Origin: JBDKLC01 sp040384865
Lineage (GTDB): Bacteria; Patescibacteriota; Minisyncoccia; Phycocordibacterales; CAIZLB01
DNA length: 44,295 nt
Reading direction: 5' to 3'
Assembly (NCBI GenBank): GCA_040384865.1
Contig: JAZKIM010000013.1
Coordinates: forward strand, 1-44,295
The notes below the pieces were generated by a model. That model was not told the DNA's origin. It did not search any database and saw nothing but the letters and a program-made list of their open reading frames with translations. This document shows, piece by piece, positions 1 to 7,558 of this stretch. A program made the translations under genes and the position numbers. The stretch's first letter is position 1. Each line of letters starts with the position of its first letter.

Positions 1-557
1 CCGTTAGTTTTACTGGCTCCGCAAATGCAGAGAAGCTTAAAACTAAAACCAATATTCTTATCTGTTCGCAAACTTGAAAGCGGCACATGCGCACCACTGA
101 ACTTACCCGACTTATTCAAAATATCAGCAAAGGCCACCAAAGCATCTCTGTTTAAAGAGGTTCCGTCCACATTTAGTGTGATTGTCTTATCAACCTTTTC
201 AGCGTATCCCAAATGACTAATCTGAATGCCGGGAATAACAATAGAGAGAAACTGGTCAAAGACCGTACTAGCATTCGTATCAGCACCGAGAGGAGCTAGC
301 GCGACAATCTTGTCAGAAACATCCTTAACCGCATCACCATTCGTATTTGTTGAGATTTGAGCGAGCCTCTTCTCCACTTCATTCCTCTTTTCTTCCACTT
401 CAGCAAGTCTGCCATGGGCCGCAATATATGAAGGCAACAGCAAGACAAAACCAGCCATCGCGGTAACAATTACAAAAAGACAAGCCATAATACCAAGTCG
501 CTTATGGTATTCAGCAATGATCATGTTTTTTTGATGTTCAGGAAGAAGATGAAGCAT
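1..557 (-). CDS. pilN: PilN-like type IV pilus inner-membrane protein, partial
   Basis: The reverse strand reads open from an ATG at 557 to the window edge, about 185 codons with no stop. The product has a short charged cytoplasmic N-terminus (MLHLLPEHQKNM), one transmembrane helix at about residues 22-45, a coiled coil (AEVEEKRNEVEKRLAQ) and then a periplasmic domain. This is the PilN/PilO arrangement. It starts 4 nt after the pilM stop, the usual pilM-pilN order, so both are probably one operon. PilN links cytoplasmic PilM to periplasmic PilO in the pilus alignment complex. The C-terminus lies beyond the window. The assignment rests on topology and position rather than strong sequence motifs. 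Confidence 0.75.
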   Translation of the reverse strand, partial: MLHLLPEHQKNMIIAEYHKRLGIMACLFVIVTAMAGFVLLLPSYIAAHGRLAEVEEKRNEVEKRLAQISTNTNGDAVKDVSDKIVALAPLGADTNASTVFDQFLSIVIPGIQISHLGYAEKVDKTITLNVDGTSLNRDALVAFADILNKSGKFSGAHVPLSSLRTDKNIGFSFKLLCICGASKTN

Positions 558-561
558 GGTT

Positions 562-1662
562 TTATATATCTTTTTGCTTAGGTAGTGCCAAACCAATCGC
601 CATTCCGTAATTAAGAGATTCTGCATATTCAATCTGCGGGATAGCCTTATCAAAAGACATTATGTTAGTCCACACATTAGCAAGCTCCACATCAATGTGC
701 ATTGATAAAGCAATATATTCTCGGAATCCAGCAAGAGATGCATCTCGACCAGAAAGAACAATACGGCCAATGGAAGAAAGAAGAACGTCTCCCCCCTTGC
801 TCTTGTCTCGATATGATTCCCAATAAGTGTATACACGAGTGATCTCATCTTTTAAAGCTGAGGCTGTGTTGATGAGCGACATAAAAATAGCTTCATTTTC
901 CTTACTTCGTACAAAACCCTTCTCGCGCTTTACCTTCCTTGCTTCTTCCTCGCCAATGTTGAATTCTTTCATAATTGCTGCGGTAAAATCCTGACTACCT
1001 ATCGGAATAGTTGAGGTAAATTGCACAGCTTCCTCACTAATGACCGACAATACTGATTTTCGGTGACGGACACTTACAAGAAGTGTTGTCCGCTTATCCC
1101 CCTTAGCAATAACAGATCGAGTCAACGCCTGGTTCTCGATGAGGAACGAAACAACCGTCATTCCACATTTTGAAAATAGTTGTATATAGTCTTCTATTAC
1201 CGCCATAGGGACCACAGACACTGATGCAAAAAATGTATTGGTTTTTTCATTCTTTCTAATGACGAAGTAATCGTAAACCGCATCGGCAAGAGTAACAGGA
1301 ACATTTTCCTCAAGATGAAATTCGATGTGATTGCGAACACTCTCTTCGTTTCCTATTGGAATTTCTGTAGTGAAAACATAAGCTTTTTCTTCAGGAATGG
1401 AAGCCTCCACAAAAGACAATTCGTTTGAGCGCTGCATTTTTTTTAGTGCTGCAATTAAATCGTTATTTATAGCGAGAGGTTCCCCTACTTGAAGCTCAGT
1501 TGAAAGAAGTTGTTCTCCGAAACTACCAATCTCAAGACCTCTAGGTGTTTTATTCAACTCGACGAACCTAATAGCTGTAGGGGAAATATCCACACCGGCA
1601 TGAGGCATAGCCAAAAAGCGAGGAGTTGGAAAATACTTGAAAAATGTTGAGGCGAGGCTCAT
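562..1662 (-). CDS. pilM: PilM, actin-like type IV pilus assembly protein
   Basis: A 366-residue protein of the PilM/FtsA actin-like ATPase fold. The first phosphate-binding segment is visible as AGVDISPTAIRFVEL (residues about 22-36), with a second subdomain around TTLLVSVRHRKSVLSVI. PilM is a cytoplasmic ring component that binds the N-terminal tail of PilN. The adenosine-loop region (SIGRIVLSGRDASLAGF) departs from the usual GGG motif, as is common in divergent Patescibacteria. It lies directly upstream of the pilN-like gene. A TATTAT hexamer abuts the annotated ATG, so translation may really begin at the internal Met of MPHAGVDIS (about residue 19). Confidence 0.88.
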   Translation of the reverse strand: MSLASTFFKYFPTPRFLAMPHAGVDISPTAIRFVELNKTPRGLEIGSFGEQLLSTELQVGEPLAINNDLIAALKKMQRSNELSFVEASIPEEKAYVFTTEIPIGNEESVRNHIEFHLEENVPVTLADAVYDYFVIRKNEKTNTFFASVSVVPMAVIEDYIQLFSKCGMTVVSFLIENQALTRSVIAKGDKRTTLLVSVRHRKSVLSVISEEAVQFTSTIPIGSQDFTAAIMKEFNIGEEEARKVKREKGFVRSKENEAIFMSLINTASALKDEITRVYTYWESYRDKSKGGDVLLSSIGRIVLSGRDASLAGFREYIALSMHIDVELANVWTNIMSFDKAIPQIEYAESLNYGMAIGLALPKQKDI

Positions 1663-1731
1663 ATAATAAAGTTCTAAAGAATGTACAGCTGCATCCGTTG
1701 GTAACTTTATTTTATCATATCTGCAACAGAA

Positions 1732-2058
1732 CTACGAAAGCTTAGTCCCCGGTGGGACTTCAATTGTTGGTGACATGAGGGCTAAGGTTTGTTCATGCTT
1801 AGCGGCAAAAATCATAGCCTGACTTTCTAATCCAAGAATCATTCGCGGTTCAAGATTGGTAACAAAAGGATGGGAAGCGCCGACAAGAACTGCAGGGTCA
1901 GGATATTGTTTGGCAATTCCTGAAATAACCTGTCGTGGATTTTCTTCACCAAAATCCACAGATAGTTTCAAAAGCTTTTCTGAAGCCTCTACCCCTTCAG
2001 CGCTTAATATTTTCCCTATTTTTATTTCAACCCTTGAGACGTCATCAATAGTTATCAT
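1732..2058 (-). CDS. tRNA-binding OB-fold protein (MetRS C-terminal / Trbp111-like)
   Basis: A 108-residue stand-alone tRNA-binding domain of the EMAP-II/Trbp111 family. The typical segments are V-E-I-K-I-GKILSAE, KLLKLSVDFGEENPRQVISGIA and a C-terminal ...PPGTKLS. This domain is fused to the C-terminus of many methionyl-tRNA synthetases, where it increases tRNA affinity. Here it is separate, so it may act in trans on MetRS or as a general tRNA chaperone. It lies 23 nt downstream of ruvX on the same strand. The length matches free-standing family members. Confidence 0.85.
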   Translation of the reverse strand: MITIDDVSRVEIKIGKILSAEGVEASEKLLKLSVDFGEENPRQVISGIAKQYPDPAVLVGASHPFVTNLEPRMILGLESQAMIFAAKHEQTLALMSPTIEVPPGTKLS

Positions 2059-2081
2059 GATATTTAAATTTAGTATATTTT

Positions 2082-2510
2082 CTAATCCTCCTCAATGGCC
2101 ATGTCGGCACCGTTACCCATCATATGACGATCAAGGAAACTTTGTAAAACAACAGCTGCCGCGCTGGCATCAATTGTTTTTTTCTGTTGATCAGCACGTC
2201 CCTGCAATCGCTCTGCTTGGATTGTGCTCATTATCTCAGGCTCAAATGAGACGGGTAAATCTGTCAAAACCTTCAACATTTCGGCAAACAATCTTGCCTC
2301 TTTCATTATAGTATTCTCCTGACCTTTAAAATTTTTCGATTCGCCCATGACAATACCGTTTACAAGCTCCTTTTTACAAATATCAGCAATCCTTCCTGGA
2401 GTAGTATCGTTCACCTGAAGCACCTCGTATGGGAATGCTAAAGCCGCAGAAGGATCAGAAATTGCCAACCCTATACGCTTATGACCATAATCAATACCGA
2501 GAAATCGCAT
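2082..2510 (-). CDS. ruvX: Putative pre-16S rRNA nuclease / Holliday junction resolvase-like YqgF (RuvX)
   Basis: A 142-residue RNase H-like protein opening with MRFLGIDYGHKRIGLAISD, the family's first catalytic Asp and G-rich strand. The conserved VNGIVMGESKNFKG segment follows, and DASAAAVVLQSFLDRH near the C-terminus carries the last acidic residue. In E. coli YqgF is essential and acts in 16S rRNA 5' end processing; a resolvase role was proposed by homology to RuvC. The length is normal. It reads toward the tRNA-binding gene and away from the tRNA-Ser at 2585. Confidence 0.92.
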   Translation of the reverse strand: MRFLGIDYGHKRIGLAISDPSAALAFPYEVLQVNDTTPGRIADICKKELVNGIVMGESKNFKGQENTIMKEARLFAEMLKVLTDLPVSFEPEIMSTIQAERLQGRADQQKKTIDASAAAVVLQSFLDRHMMGNGADMAIEED

Positions 2511-2584
2511 AAATCGATTGTAGCATAAGGTATGAATTTCATTATTACGTGACAGCCTCTCGCTTTTTTGCTACAGTATCCCGC

Positions 2585-2669
2585 GGAGGAGTGGCAGAGT
2601 GGTCTATCGCGCTTGTCTTGAAAACAAGAGTCCTGCAAGGGACCGTGAGTTCGAATCTCACCTCCTCCG
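2585..2669 (+). tRNA. tRNA-Ser (TGA anticodon)
   Basis: The acceptor stem GGAGGAG pairs with CTCCTCC and G is the discriminator. The anticodon arm CTTGT-CTTGAAA-ACAAG gives anticodon TGA. A long variable arm (GTCC...GGAC) and the T arm GTGAG-TTCGAAT-CTCAC complete a class II tRNA. CCA is not encoded. The gene heads accessory array A. Its last bases and downstream terminator (2663-2712) recur as an exact 50-bp direct repeat at 4387-4436 and, altered, at 8858-8906. Confidence 0.97.
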
Positions 2670-2674
2670 CAATA

Positions 2675-2706
2675 CAATTAAACCGCCTAACAAGGCGGTT
2701 TAATTG
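2675..2706 (+). terminator. Hairpin downstream of tRNA-Ser, copied inside array A
   Basis: A perfect 14-bp stem (2675-2688 with 2693-2706) and an AACA loop begin 5 nt after the tRNA. Only a weak T stretch follows, so it may act as a terminator, a 3'-processing barrier, or part of a recombination site. It is duplicated exactly at 4399-4430 and with a flipped loop at 8870-8901. Confidence 0.7.
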
Positions 2707-2735
2707 TTTATGGGAAGTGAGAAAATGAATTTTTT

Positions 2736-3461
2736 TTACAACTTTTTATATAACGATTCGAAGATACTTTTTTCAAACATTGCCGTTGGTTCATTTTCAA
2801 TGACCGTAGCCGTCTCAGTATTGTAGTCTATGTAAGCCACCTTTGATCCATATATAATTTTTGTGATATTAAAATCAAAGGGCACAGACTCATCGGGTAG
2901 ACTTTTTATATACCGTTCCAATTTTATTTTTTTCAGAGCCTTCTTGCTTTGTGCCATTATTACCTTTCGTTCAAGTTTCTTACTATCTCTCATCTTTTCA
3001 TAATCCTTCGGTAAATACTTTTTTGCCTTGGCCAAGTCTTTTGCTGAACTATATCGAAAGAACGTATCTCCTTTTTTAAGAGTAGCAACGATGTCGATAT
3101 ATATATTCCTTATACCCTCTTTTCCCTCTAAAAAGCGAACTACAGGCTTCAAACTATTGCTTGAATATCTATCTTCCAGCTCAGGCATAAGATTTAAAAA
3201 CTGAAGTTTGAAATCGTCAAAAATACTTTCAAGCTTGCTTGGCGGCTCAGCTGTATATCTGGTTTGTTTTCCTTTCATCACCGAAGTAACAAGTTTCTTT
3301 TCTTCAAGAAATGGTAGTGCTTTGTAGATCAAAGGCCGATGAATAGCGGTTTTGTCTGAAATTTTAGAAATAGTTGAAGACCCCAGTTCAATAAGCGCTA
3401 AATAGATCGTGCTTTCGTTTTTACTTAGCCCCAGGTTTTCAAGTATAGTATTGTTATTCAT
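2736..3461 (-). CDS. TrmB-family winged-helix transcriptional regulator
   Basis: A 241-residue protein. Residues about 1-75 form a winged helix (LGLSKNESTIYLALIELGSSTISKISDKTAIHRPLIYKAL is the recognition region), followed by a C-terminal effector domain of the TrmB type seen in many Patescibacteria. It is the tRNA-proximal gene of array A and points back toward the tRNA-Ser. A perfect 17-bp palindrome lies 8 nt upstream of its start, which suggests autorepression. The ligand is unknown. TrmB proteins often respond to sugars, but nothing here identifies the signal. Confidence 0.82.
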   Translation of the reverse strand: MNNNTILENLGLSKNESTIYLALIELGSSTISKISDKTAIHRPLIYKALPFLEEKKLVTSVMKGKQTRYTAEPPSKLESIFDDFKLQFLNLMPELEDRYSSNSLKPVVRFLEGKEGIRNIYIDIVATLKKGDTFFRYSSAKDLAKAKKYLPKDYEKMRDSKKLERKVIMAQSKKALKKIKLERYIKSLPDESVPFDFNITKIIYGSKVAYIDYNTETATVIENEPTAMFEKSIFESLYKKL

Positions 3462-3469
3462 ATATAAAG

Positions 3470-3486
3470 TGTAACATATTGTTACA
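3470..3486. promoter_or_regulatory. Palindromic operator upstream of the TrmB-like gene
   Basis: TGTAACA and TGTTACA are perfectly inverted around TAT, 8 nt upstream of the regulator's ATG at 3461. The spacing and symmetry fit a dimeric winged-helix operator overlapping the promoter. Binding by the adjacent regulator is inferred. Confidence 0.6.
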
Positions 3487-3707
3487 TAATATGCAAGTAT
3501 TCATGGCAATACGTAATAAACAACCTAAACAAAGTGAAACTGATTAATACATATTTGCTACCTCTCGCCGGTAAAACATGTATTTCTAGGATAAAGTCTT
3601 ATCCGGAGCAACCGCAGCATCCCGCTACGGAGAACCTTCACAAACAACGTCTGCCCAACCGTTACAAAACAGAGCACGTCTGGCGACAACGATACCGCCT
3701 TCGCAGT

Positions 3708-4256
3708 ATGCAGAAAAATCTAAGAATGCTACAAATTCAGGAATGGGAAACATGGCACGGGACATTCTACGGCGTTCATCTGCCCCGAGTGTTCAACTTC
3801 GAGTGCGAGGACGCACAGCTCTTCAAGCGATATTTCAACTGGTCGCTTCTGCTCGACCGGAAAGGTCCTTGTGCCGACGGTCACGGATCGCACAACTTCT
3901 TTGGAACAGATGCGCAGGCCCGCGAGGTTTTGGAATCTCCGGATGGGTTTGCAATCCGAGTGCGTGAAGACAGGGACGCTTACGGCAACTGGCGCGATGC
4001 GGTCTATGAAGTCAAACCTGGTGAACAACCACACACCTGGATTGCCCGACTGCTTCTGGTCAACAAAAGTCACCCAGACGATCTTCGACGCCGTGATGTC
4101 CACCACTTCCACTTTGAGCTAAAGGAATTGAGCGGTAATAAGCTTAAAGTACTTCAGCGCATTCGGAACGAAGCCCGCGAAGGACAGACGATCGAGGAAG
4201 TCCTGACCTTGTTCGGCGAAAACGATCCCTCTGTTCGTCGCTGGTTGCGCGAGTAG
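3708..4256 (+). CDS. Hypothetical protein, GC-rich cassette gene
   Basis: Not recognised. The frame is open from 3534, but the first 58 codons look unlike protein, so the ATG at 3708 (MQKNLRMLQIQEW...) is preferred, giving 182 residues. The body is soluble, aromatic-rich and acidic or basic in patches (WHGTFYGVHLPRVFNFECED, DGHGSHNFFGTDAQAREVL, HFHFELKEL) and ends in a helical tail (EEVLTLFGENDPSVRRWLRE). Base composition is clearly richer in GC than the neighbours, which suggests recent transfer. The gene is followed by a small hairpin and then by the first internal tRNA-Ser-type repeat at 4368. Confidence 0.6.
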   Translation: MQKNLRMLQIQEWETWHGTFYGVHLPRVFNFECEDAQLFKRYFNWSLLLDRKGPCADGHGSHNFFGTDAQAREVLESPDGFAIRVREDRDAYGNWRDAVYEVKPGEQPHTWIARLLLVNKSHPDDLRRRDVHHFHFELKELSGNKLKVLQRIRNEAREGQTIEEVLTLFGENDPSVRRWLRE

Positions 4257-4305
4257 ACCCAACCCTCTCTCGGGTCGAGTTGAAGAACTCGGAAAAATCT
4301 TCAGG

Positions 4306-4325
4306 CCACATCTTGATCGATGTGG
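4306..4325 (+). terminator. Hairpin after the GC-rich hypothetical gene
   Basis: CCACATC and GATGTGG pair around a 6-nt loop, followed by a T-rich stretch (TTTCTCACTTT). A weak intrinsic terminator is the likely role. Confidence 0.45.
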
Positions 4326-4367
4326 TTTCTCACTTTCAATACTATTTAAGTCACTGTACAAAAACAT

Positions 4368-4436
4368 GTTCGAACAGCCTCAACAGTCCTCCGCAATACA
4401 ATTAAACCGCCTAACAAGGCGGTTTAATTGTTTATG
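4368..4436 (+). repeat. tRNA-Ser-type cassette element, copy 1, with duplicated tRNA tail
   Basis: The 19-nt core GTTCGAACAGCCTCAACAG is followed by TCCTCCGC, the 3' acceptor end plus discriminator of the upstream tRNA-Ser. The following 42 bases, including the hairpin, match the tRNA 3' flank exactly, so 4387-4436 equals 2663-2712. It closes the first unit of array A (2736-4256) and opens the next. Confidence 0.85.
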
Positions 4437-4484
4437 TGAAACGATAAAAACTGAAGAAAAAAGATTAATGCTAGAATGCAACTT

Positions 4485-5324
4485 ATGAAAAAAGCACTTA
4501 TAGTCGGTTCAAACAAAGGTTACGGAGCATCAATCTCTGAAACAATGAAGGAAGGGGGGTTCCATATCATTGGATTATCTCGTGGGCCTAACAACACATC
4601 AGTAGACCAGCATTTCCCTATTACCGATGTATCAGACATTCCTGCTTTTACCAAAGAGTTTAGCGAGGTTCTTAAAAAGCATCAGGATAGTGATACGGTG
4701 GTTTTTGTTCCAGGGGATGTTGTCCTCAACAAAGACGAGGAGCTGTCTGAGGAAGATTTTGCCTATACGCTCAATGCTAATTTGGTATACGTGGTTGAAG
4801 CAGTAAAGCAATTGAGAGAAGAAGGTTTCGTAAAAAATATAATCACCTTTGGCTCTCAATGGTCCTATCTTGAAAACAACCAAGCCCTTGCTTCATATTG
4901 CATTGCAAAGCACCTCCTAAAACATTTTACCGAGTTACTCAATCAGGATGGAATTAATGCTTTTCATTTCTGTGTTCCTACAAGCAAAACTGATAAAGCA
5001 TTGAGTATCGGAACATTTCTCAAAGATGCACATCAAGACCTTCCGTTGGAACAATCCGAATGGGCAGACCCAAGTGAAATAACCCCATTGATAGTTGAAA
5101 AATTTCTTTCTCAATCCAAAAGTCACCTCTATAGGTTTGAAAAGACCTCTGGTGTTTGGGCTACTAAAGCTCTGGAGCTAGTTACAAGTGAACTTGATGA
5201 AAAAATAAAAAAACTAAAACTGGAGCAGTTCTTTAACAATGAAGTTTTGTTGGGATTAGGAAAAAAGTTATATAAAGAACTAACTCACTCCGAGCTTGCC
5301 GAGAATAAAAAAACCGCAATTTGA
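4485..5324 (+). CDS. Short-chain dehydrogenase/reductase (SDR) family protein
   Basis: A 279-residue Rossmann-fold enzyme. The N-terminus KKALIVGSNKGYGASI carries the GxxxGxG dinucleotide-binding pattern. The catalytic Tyr and Lys are in YCIAK, with a candidate Ser upstream in FGSQWS. The classical NNAG motif is not evident, so this is a divergent SDR of unknown substrate. An ATG exists at 4476, but a TAGAAT hexamer at 4472-4477 overlaps it. The ATG at 4485, seven bases after that -10, fits a leaderless mRNA. A methyltransferase follows 67 nt downstream in the same unit. Confidence 0.8.
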   Translation: MKKALIVGSNKGYGASISETMKEGGFHIIGLSRGPNNTSVDQHFPITDVSDIPAFTKEFSEVLKKHQDSDTVVFVPGDVVLNKDEELSEEDFAYTLNANLVYVVEAVKQLREEGFVKNIITFGSQWSYLENNQALASYCIAKHLLKHFTELLNQDGINAFHFCVPTSKTDKALSIGTFLKDAHQDLPLEQSEWADPSEITPLIVEKFLSQSKSHLYRFEKTSGVWATKALELVTSELDEKIKKLKLEQFFNNEVLLGLGKKLYKELTHSELAENKKTAI

Positions 5325-5391
5325 ACATAAGCCAAAAATTGTATAGTATAGTCAAATAACGAACTAAAAACTTACTCAATTCAACCCTCTT

Positions 5392-6339
5392 ATGGAAACC
5401 TTCTATACTAAAAACGACAATGATTTTGGCTCTCCTGAACTCAATGAAAGATTGGACAGGGTGGAGATCAGACTAAATGAAGAGCTTAAAAAGTGCCGAG
5501 AAATCGTAGAGAAGGAAAAAGCATCGGGAATACCTGCCGACTCGGAAGATTTCAACAAGCGTGGCGAGCTGTATAAGCTTGCTTTTGACGTTGCCCCTGA
5601 AGCTCGCAGACAGGACATTGAATACCTTTTTGGTTGGATACAACCCACTAAAGGTGAGAAAGCAATAGATTTAGCAGCAGGAACGGGCATGTTTTCCATT
5701 CCTCTGGCAAAGATTACAGATGCTCGGCTATACGCAGTAGACCCAAGTGGAGTGCAATTGAATAACTTGGATAAGAAAAAAGGAGAGCTTGATATTATTC
5801 CTGTCATAGGAAGTTTATCGGAGCAATCAGCGGTAGAAGCTATGAAAGAGAATGTCGGTAATATAGATATAATCACAAGCTATGGCGGTATACATCACAT
5901 CCTTGATAGAGAGGTAGAAGGCGTGATGATGAACAAGCAGAGAGAAATGTTCAAGAATGCAGGGATAATGCTTAAAAAAGGAGGTCGCTTTATTGCAGGT
6001 GATGTAGGAGGAGGGTCTGATTTAGCTCGTCATTTTGAGGGCTCGGTCAAGCAACACTGTCTGACGGGTCATACTGAAAAATGGCTTACAAAGGAAAGAT
6101 TAGAAGGTGAGCTCTTGGAAGGCACAGGATTGTCTTTGGTAAGAGTGGAAGATGTAAATGTAAAATGGCTTTTCAACACTGAACGAGAATTGGCTTTATT
6201 TATGAAAGGCCTTCACGCTTATGATATGACCAACGAAGAAGTTCTTGCGGACCTAAAAGCTTATTTGGGCTATGAGAAGCAAGGCTTGCAGTTTGCCTTA
6301 AACTGGCCAATGCTTTTCTTTCATCTTGAGAAGAACTAA
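5392..6339 (+). CDS. Class I SAM-dependent methyltransferase with coiled-coil N-terminus
   Basis: A 315-residue protein. Residues about 1-60 are charged and helical (NERLDRVEIRLNEELKKCREIVEKEK). The SAM-binding fold begins at about residue 80 with motif I, KAIDLAAGTGMFSIPLA, and the acidic end of strand 2 (LYAVDPSG). A later segment (IDIITSYGGIHHILDRE) corresponds to motif IV and LKKGGRFIAGDVGGG to post-motif regions. The substrate is unknown. It shares a unit with the SDR gene, so both may modify the same small molecule. A TATAGT hexamer in the short spacer could give it its own promoter. Confidence 0.85.
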   Translation: METFYTKNDNDFGSPELNERLDRVEIRLNEELKKCREIVEKEKASGIPADSEDFNKRGELYKLAFDVAPEARRQDIEYLFGWIQPTKGEKAIDLAAGTGMFSIPLAKITDARLYAVDPSGVQLNNLDKKKGELDIIPVIGSLSEQSAVEAMKENVGNIDIITSYGGIHHILDREVEGVMMNKQREMFKNAGIMLKKGGRFIAGDVGGGSDLARHFEGSVKQHCLTGHTEKWLTKERLEGELLEGTGLSLVRVEDVNVKWLFNTERELALFMKGLHAYDMTNEEVLADLKAYLGYEKQGLQFALNWPMLFFHLEKN

Positions 6340-6390
6340 GCAGCAAAACTAAAACCGACTAAATCTTGCTTAACCAGACCCCAATTAACA

Positions 6391-6419
6391 GTTCTGAACG
6401 TATCTAACCACTCCCGCAC
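6391..6419 (+). repeat. Divergent cassette element, copy 2 (array A)
   Basis: GTTCTGAACGTATCTAACCA followed by CTCCCGCAC. It aligns with the other elements through GTTC, GAAC, CTAACCA and the tRNA-like 3' CCGC. The closest relative is the array C element at 24305 (both have GAACGT and CTAACCACTCC). It follows the methyltransferase by about 50 bp. Confidence 0.6.
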
Positions 6420-6527
6420 ATATTGACAGATACATATTTAATGGTATTGTGATGAAAGCTAGTCATCGTACACCTCTTCATCTGAAGAAAACGAAACAAA
6501 CTAGATAAACAAGAAAGGTTAGTCTTC

Positions 6528-6992
6528 ATGCAATATGTTCCTTATATACTCCTCGCACTAGCGGTTTACGGGCTTTTCAAGTTCGTCGATTGGTGTCGCC
6601 TGGATCACCGCCCTGCTATTTGCGTATGCAAACAAAAAGGGTTCATCGCTGTAGTACTACGGCGGGACTATGACAAAGCGAGTCGTGCGCACTGGAAGAA
6701 ATTCCGCAAACAACCTCGTAAGTACAACCCCCGGGACCACAGTGCTAACTTCGGGCAGTTAATCAGAATTCCTAAGACATTCGTATTCCGCACCACCCCA
6801 GGAGCAGGTTACGAATTCGATAAATACGAAGCAATTGTTCAACGATGCTTTGTGGAAAGGGCCGAGTTTTATGTTCCACGACTCGAGGAGAACCAGCGGG
6901 ATGAAACAGCAGCGTTGATACATATTTTTAAAGGCGGAGTTGCATTCAACCTCGCAGGCCAACGNNNNNNNNNNCCAACGAATCGTCACTGA
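6528..6992 (+). CDS. Membrane-anchored hypothetical protein, interrupted by an assembly gap
   Basis: Not recognised. An N-terminal transmembrane helix (YVPYILLALAVYGLFKFV, residues about 3-20) is followed by a basic soluble domain with many Arg/Lys and aromatic residues (CRLDHRPAICVCKQKGF, FGQLIRIPKTFVFRTTPGAGYEFDKYEAIVQRCFVERAEF). Ten N at 6965-6974 sit near the 3' end, so the true C-terminus and stop are uncertain. GC content is higher than in core genes. It is the only gene of its unit, followed by a strong terminator at 7023 and an element at 7095. Confidence 0.6.
   Translation: MQYVPYILLALAVYGLFKFVDWCRLDHRPAICVCKQKGFIAVVLRRDYDKASRAHWKKFRKQPRKYNPRDHSANFGQLIRIPKTFVFRTTPGAGYEFDKYEAIVQRCFVERAEFYVPRLEENQRDETAALIHIFKGGVAFNLAGQXXXXPTNRH
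6965..6974. other. Assembly gap (10 N)
   Basis: A run of ten N inside the 3' end of the membrane-anchored hypothetical gene. The real length is unknown and the reading frame across it cannot be trusted. Confidence 0.99.
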
Positions 6993-7022
6993 CTGCGGAT
7001 CGAGCTAGCAACCCGAACACCA

Positions 7023-7079
7023 CCCCTCACAAGAGAGCCCTTCCAAGGACCTCAAACTTGTGAGGGGCTTTTCTTTTTC
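7023..7079 (+). terminator. Intrinsic terminator after the 6528 gene
   Basis: CCCCTCACAAG (7023-7033) pairs with CTTGTGAGGGG (7057-7067), with an inner hairpin CCTT/AAGG, followed by CTTTTCTTTTTCT. A textbook rho-independent terminator. Confidence 0.88.
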
Positions 7080-7094
7080 TATGGTACATAACAA

Positions 7095-7121
7095 GTTCGA
7101 ACAGCCTCAACGGTCCTCTGC
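7095..7121 (+). repeat. tRNA-Ser-type cassette element, copy 3
   Basis: The core GTTCGAACAGCCTCAACGG differs at one base from copy 1 and is followed by TCCTCTGC, one base from the tRNA-Ser end. Unlike copies 1 and 5 it is not followed by the tRNA hairpin. Confidence 0.82.
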
Positions 7122-7141
7122 GACCAGAACACCCCACGCAA

Positions 7142-7468
7142 CTAAGGTTTAATCATCTTCTCTCCAAACTTAACTATTCCGTCATAAATAGGTAATAAAT
7201 CTGTTCCGGACTTTGTCAATTTATACGTCACCGAAAGCTTATCGATAGTTTCTTCATTTCTGATTACCAGCGCCAAATCCTCCAGCTTTTTCAGTCTAGT
7301 GGTCAATGTGGCTGAATTGATACTTAGGGTTTTCTCTATTTCCTTGAAGCGGAGTTCCCCGTCGCGAAGGGCGCTGACTATTCGTAGTGTCCATCGGTCG
7401 CCGAACATCTCAAAGACACGGCCGCAGACGGCTTCAGAAGGGTGTGAAATTTGCTTTGCGTTAGACAT
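7142..7468 (-). CDS. HxlR-family winged-helix regulator
   Basis: A 108-residue one-domain MarR/HxlR-type regulator. VCGRVFEMFGDRWTLRIVSALRDGELRFKEIEKTL is the family signature, with RLKKLEDLALVIRNEE forming the wing. Cys15 sits where redox-sensing HxlR proteins carry their reactive Cys, so thiol or electrophile sensing is possible. It is transcribed divergently from the LUD-domain gene, and a perfect 27-bp palindrome lies between them. That makes control of both genes by this protein likely. Confidence 0.88.
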   Translation of the reverse strand: MSNAKQISHPSEAVCGRVFEMFGDRWTLRIVSALRDGELRFKEIEKTLSINSATLTTRLKKLEDLALVIRNEETIDKLSVTYKLTKSGTDLLPIYDGIVKFGEKMIKP

Positions 7469-7504
7469 CGTGGTGTAGCTAGTATTTTAATTGCTTTAGT
7501 TTTT

Positions 7505-7531
7505 AAAGTGGTTTAAGATTTAAACCACTTT
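7505..7531. promoter_or_regulatory. Operator palindrome between the hxlR-like and LUD genes
   Basis: AAAGTGGTTTAA and TTAAACCACTTT form a perfect 12+12 inverted repeat around GAT. It is immediately followed by TACTATATAA, a likely -10 region for the LUD gene. It sits centrally in the 90-bp divergent intergenic region. Confidence 0.75.
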
Positions 7532-7558
7532 ACTATATAAACCAACAATATCACACAT

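Noticed and set aside
3534..3707. Upstream extension of the 240-codon frame
   Set aside because: The first 58 codons have no protein-like pattern and no ribosome-binding site or promoter; the region also contains a small hairpin. The internal ATG at 3708 is preferred.
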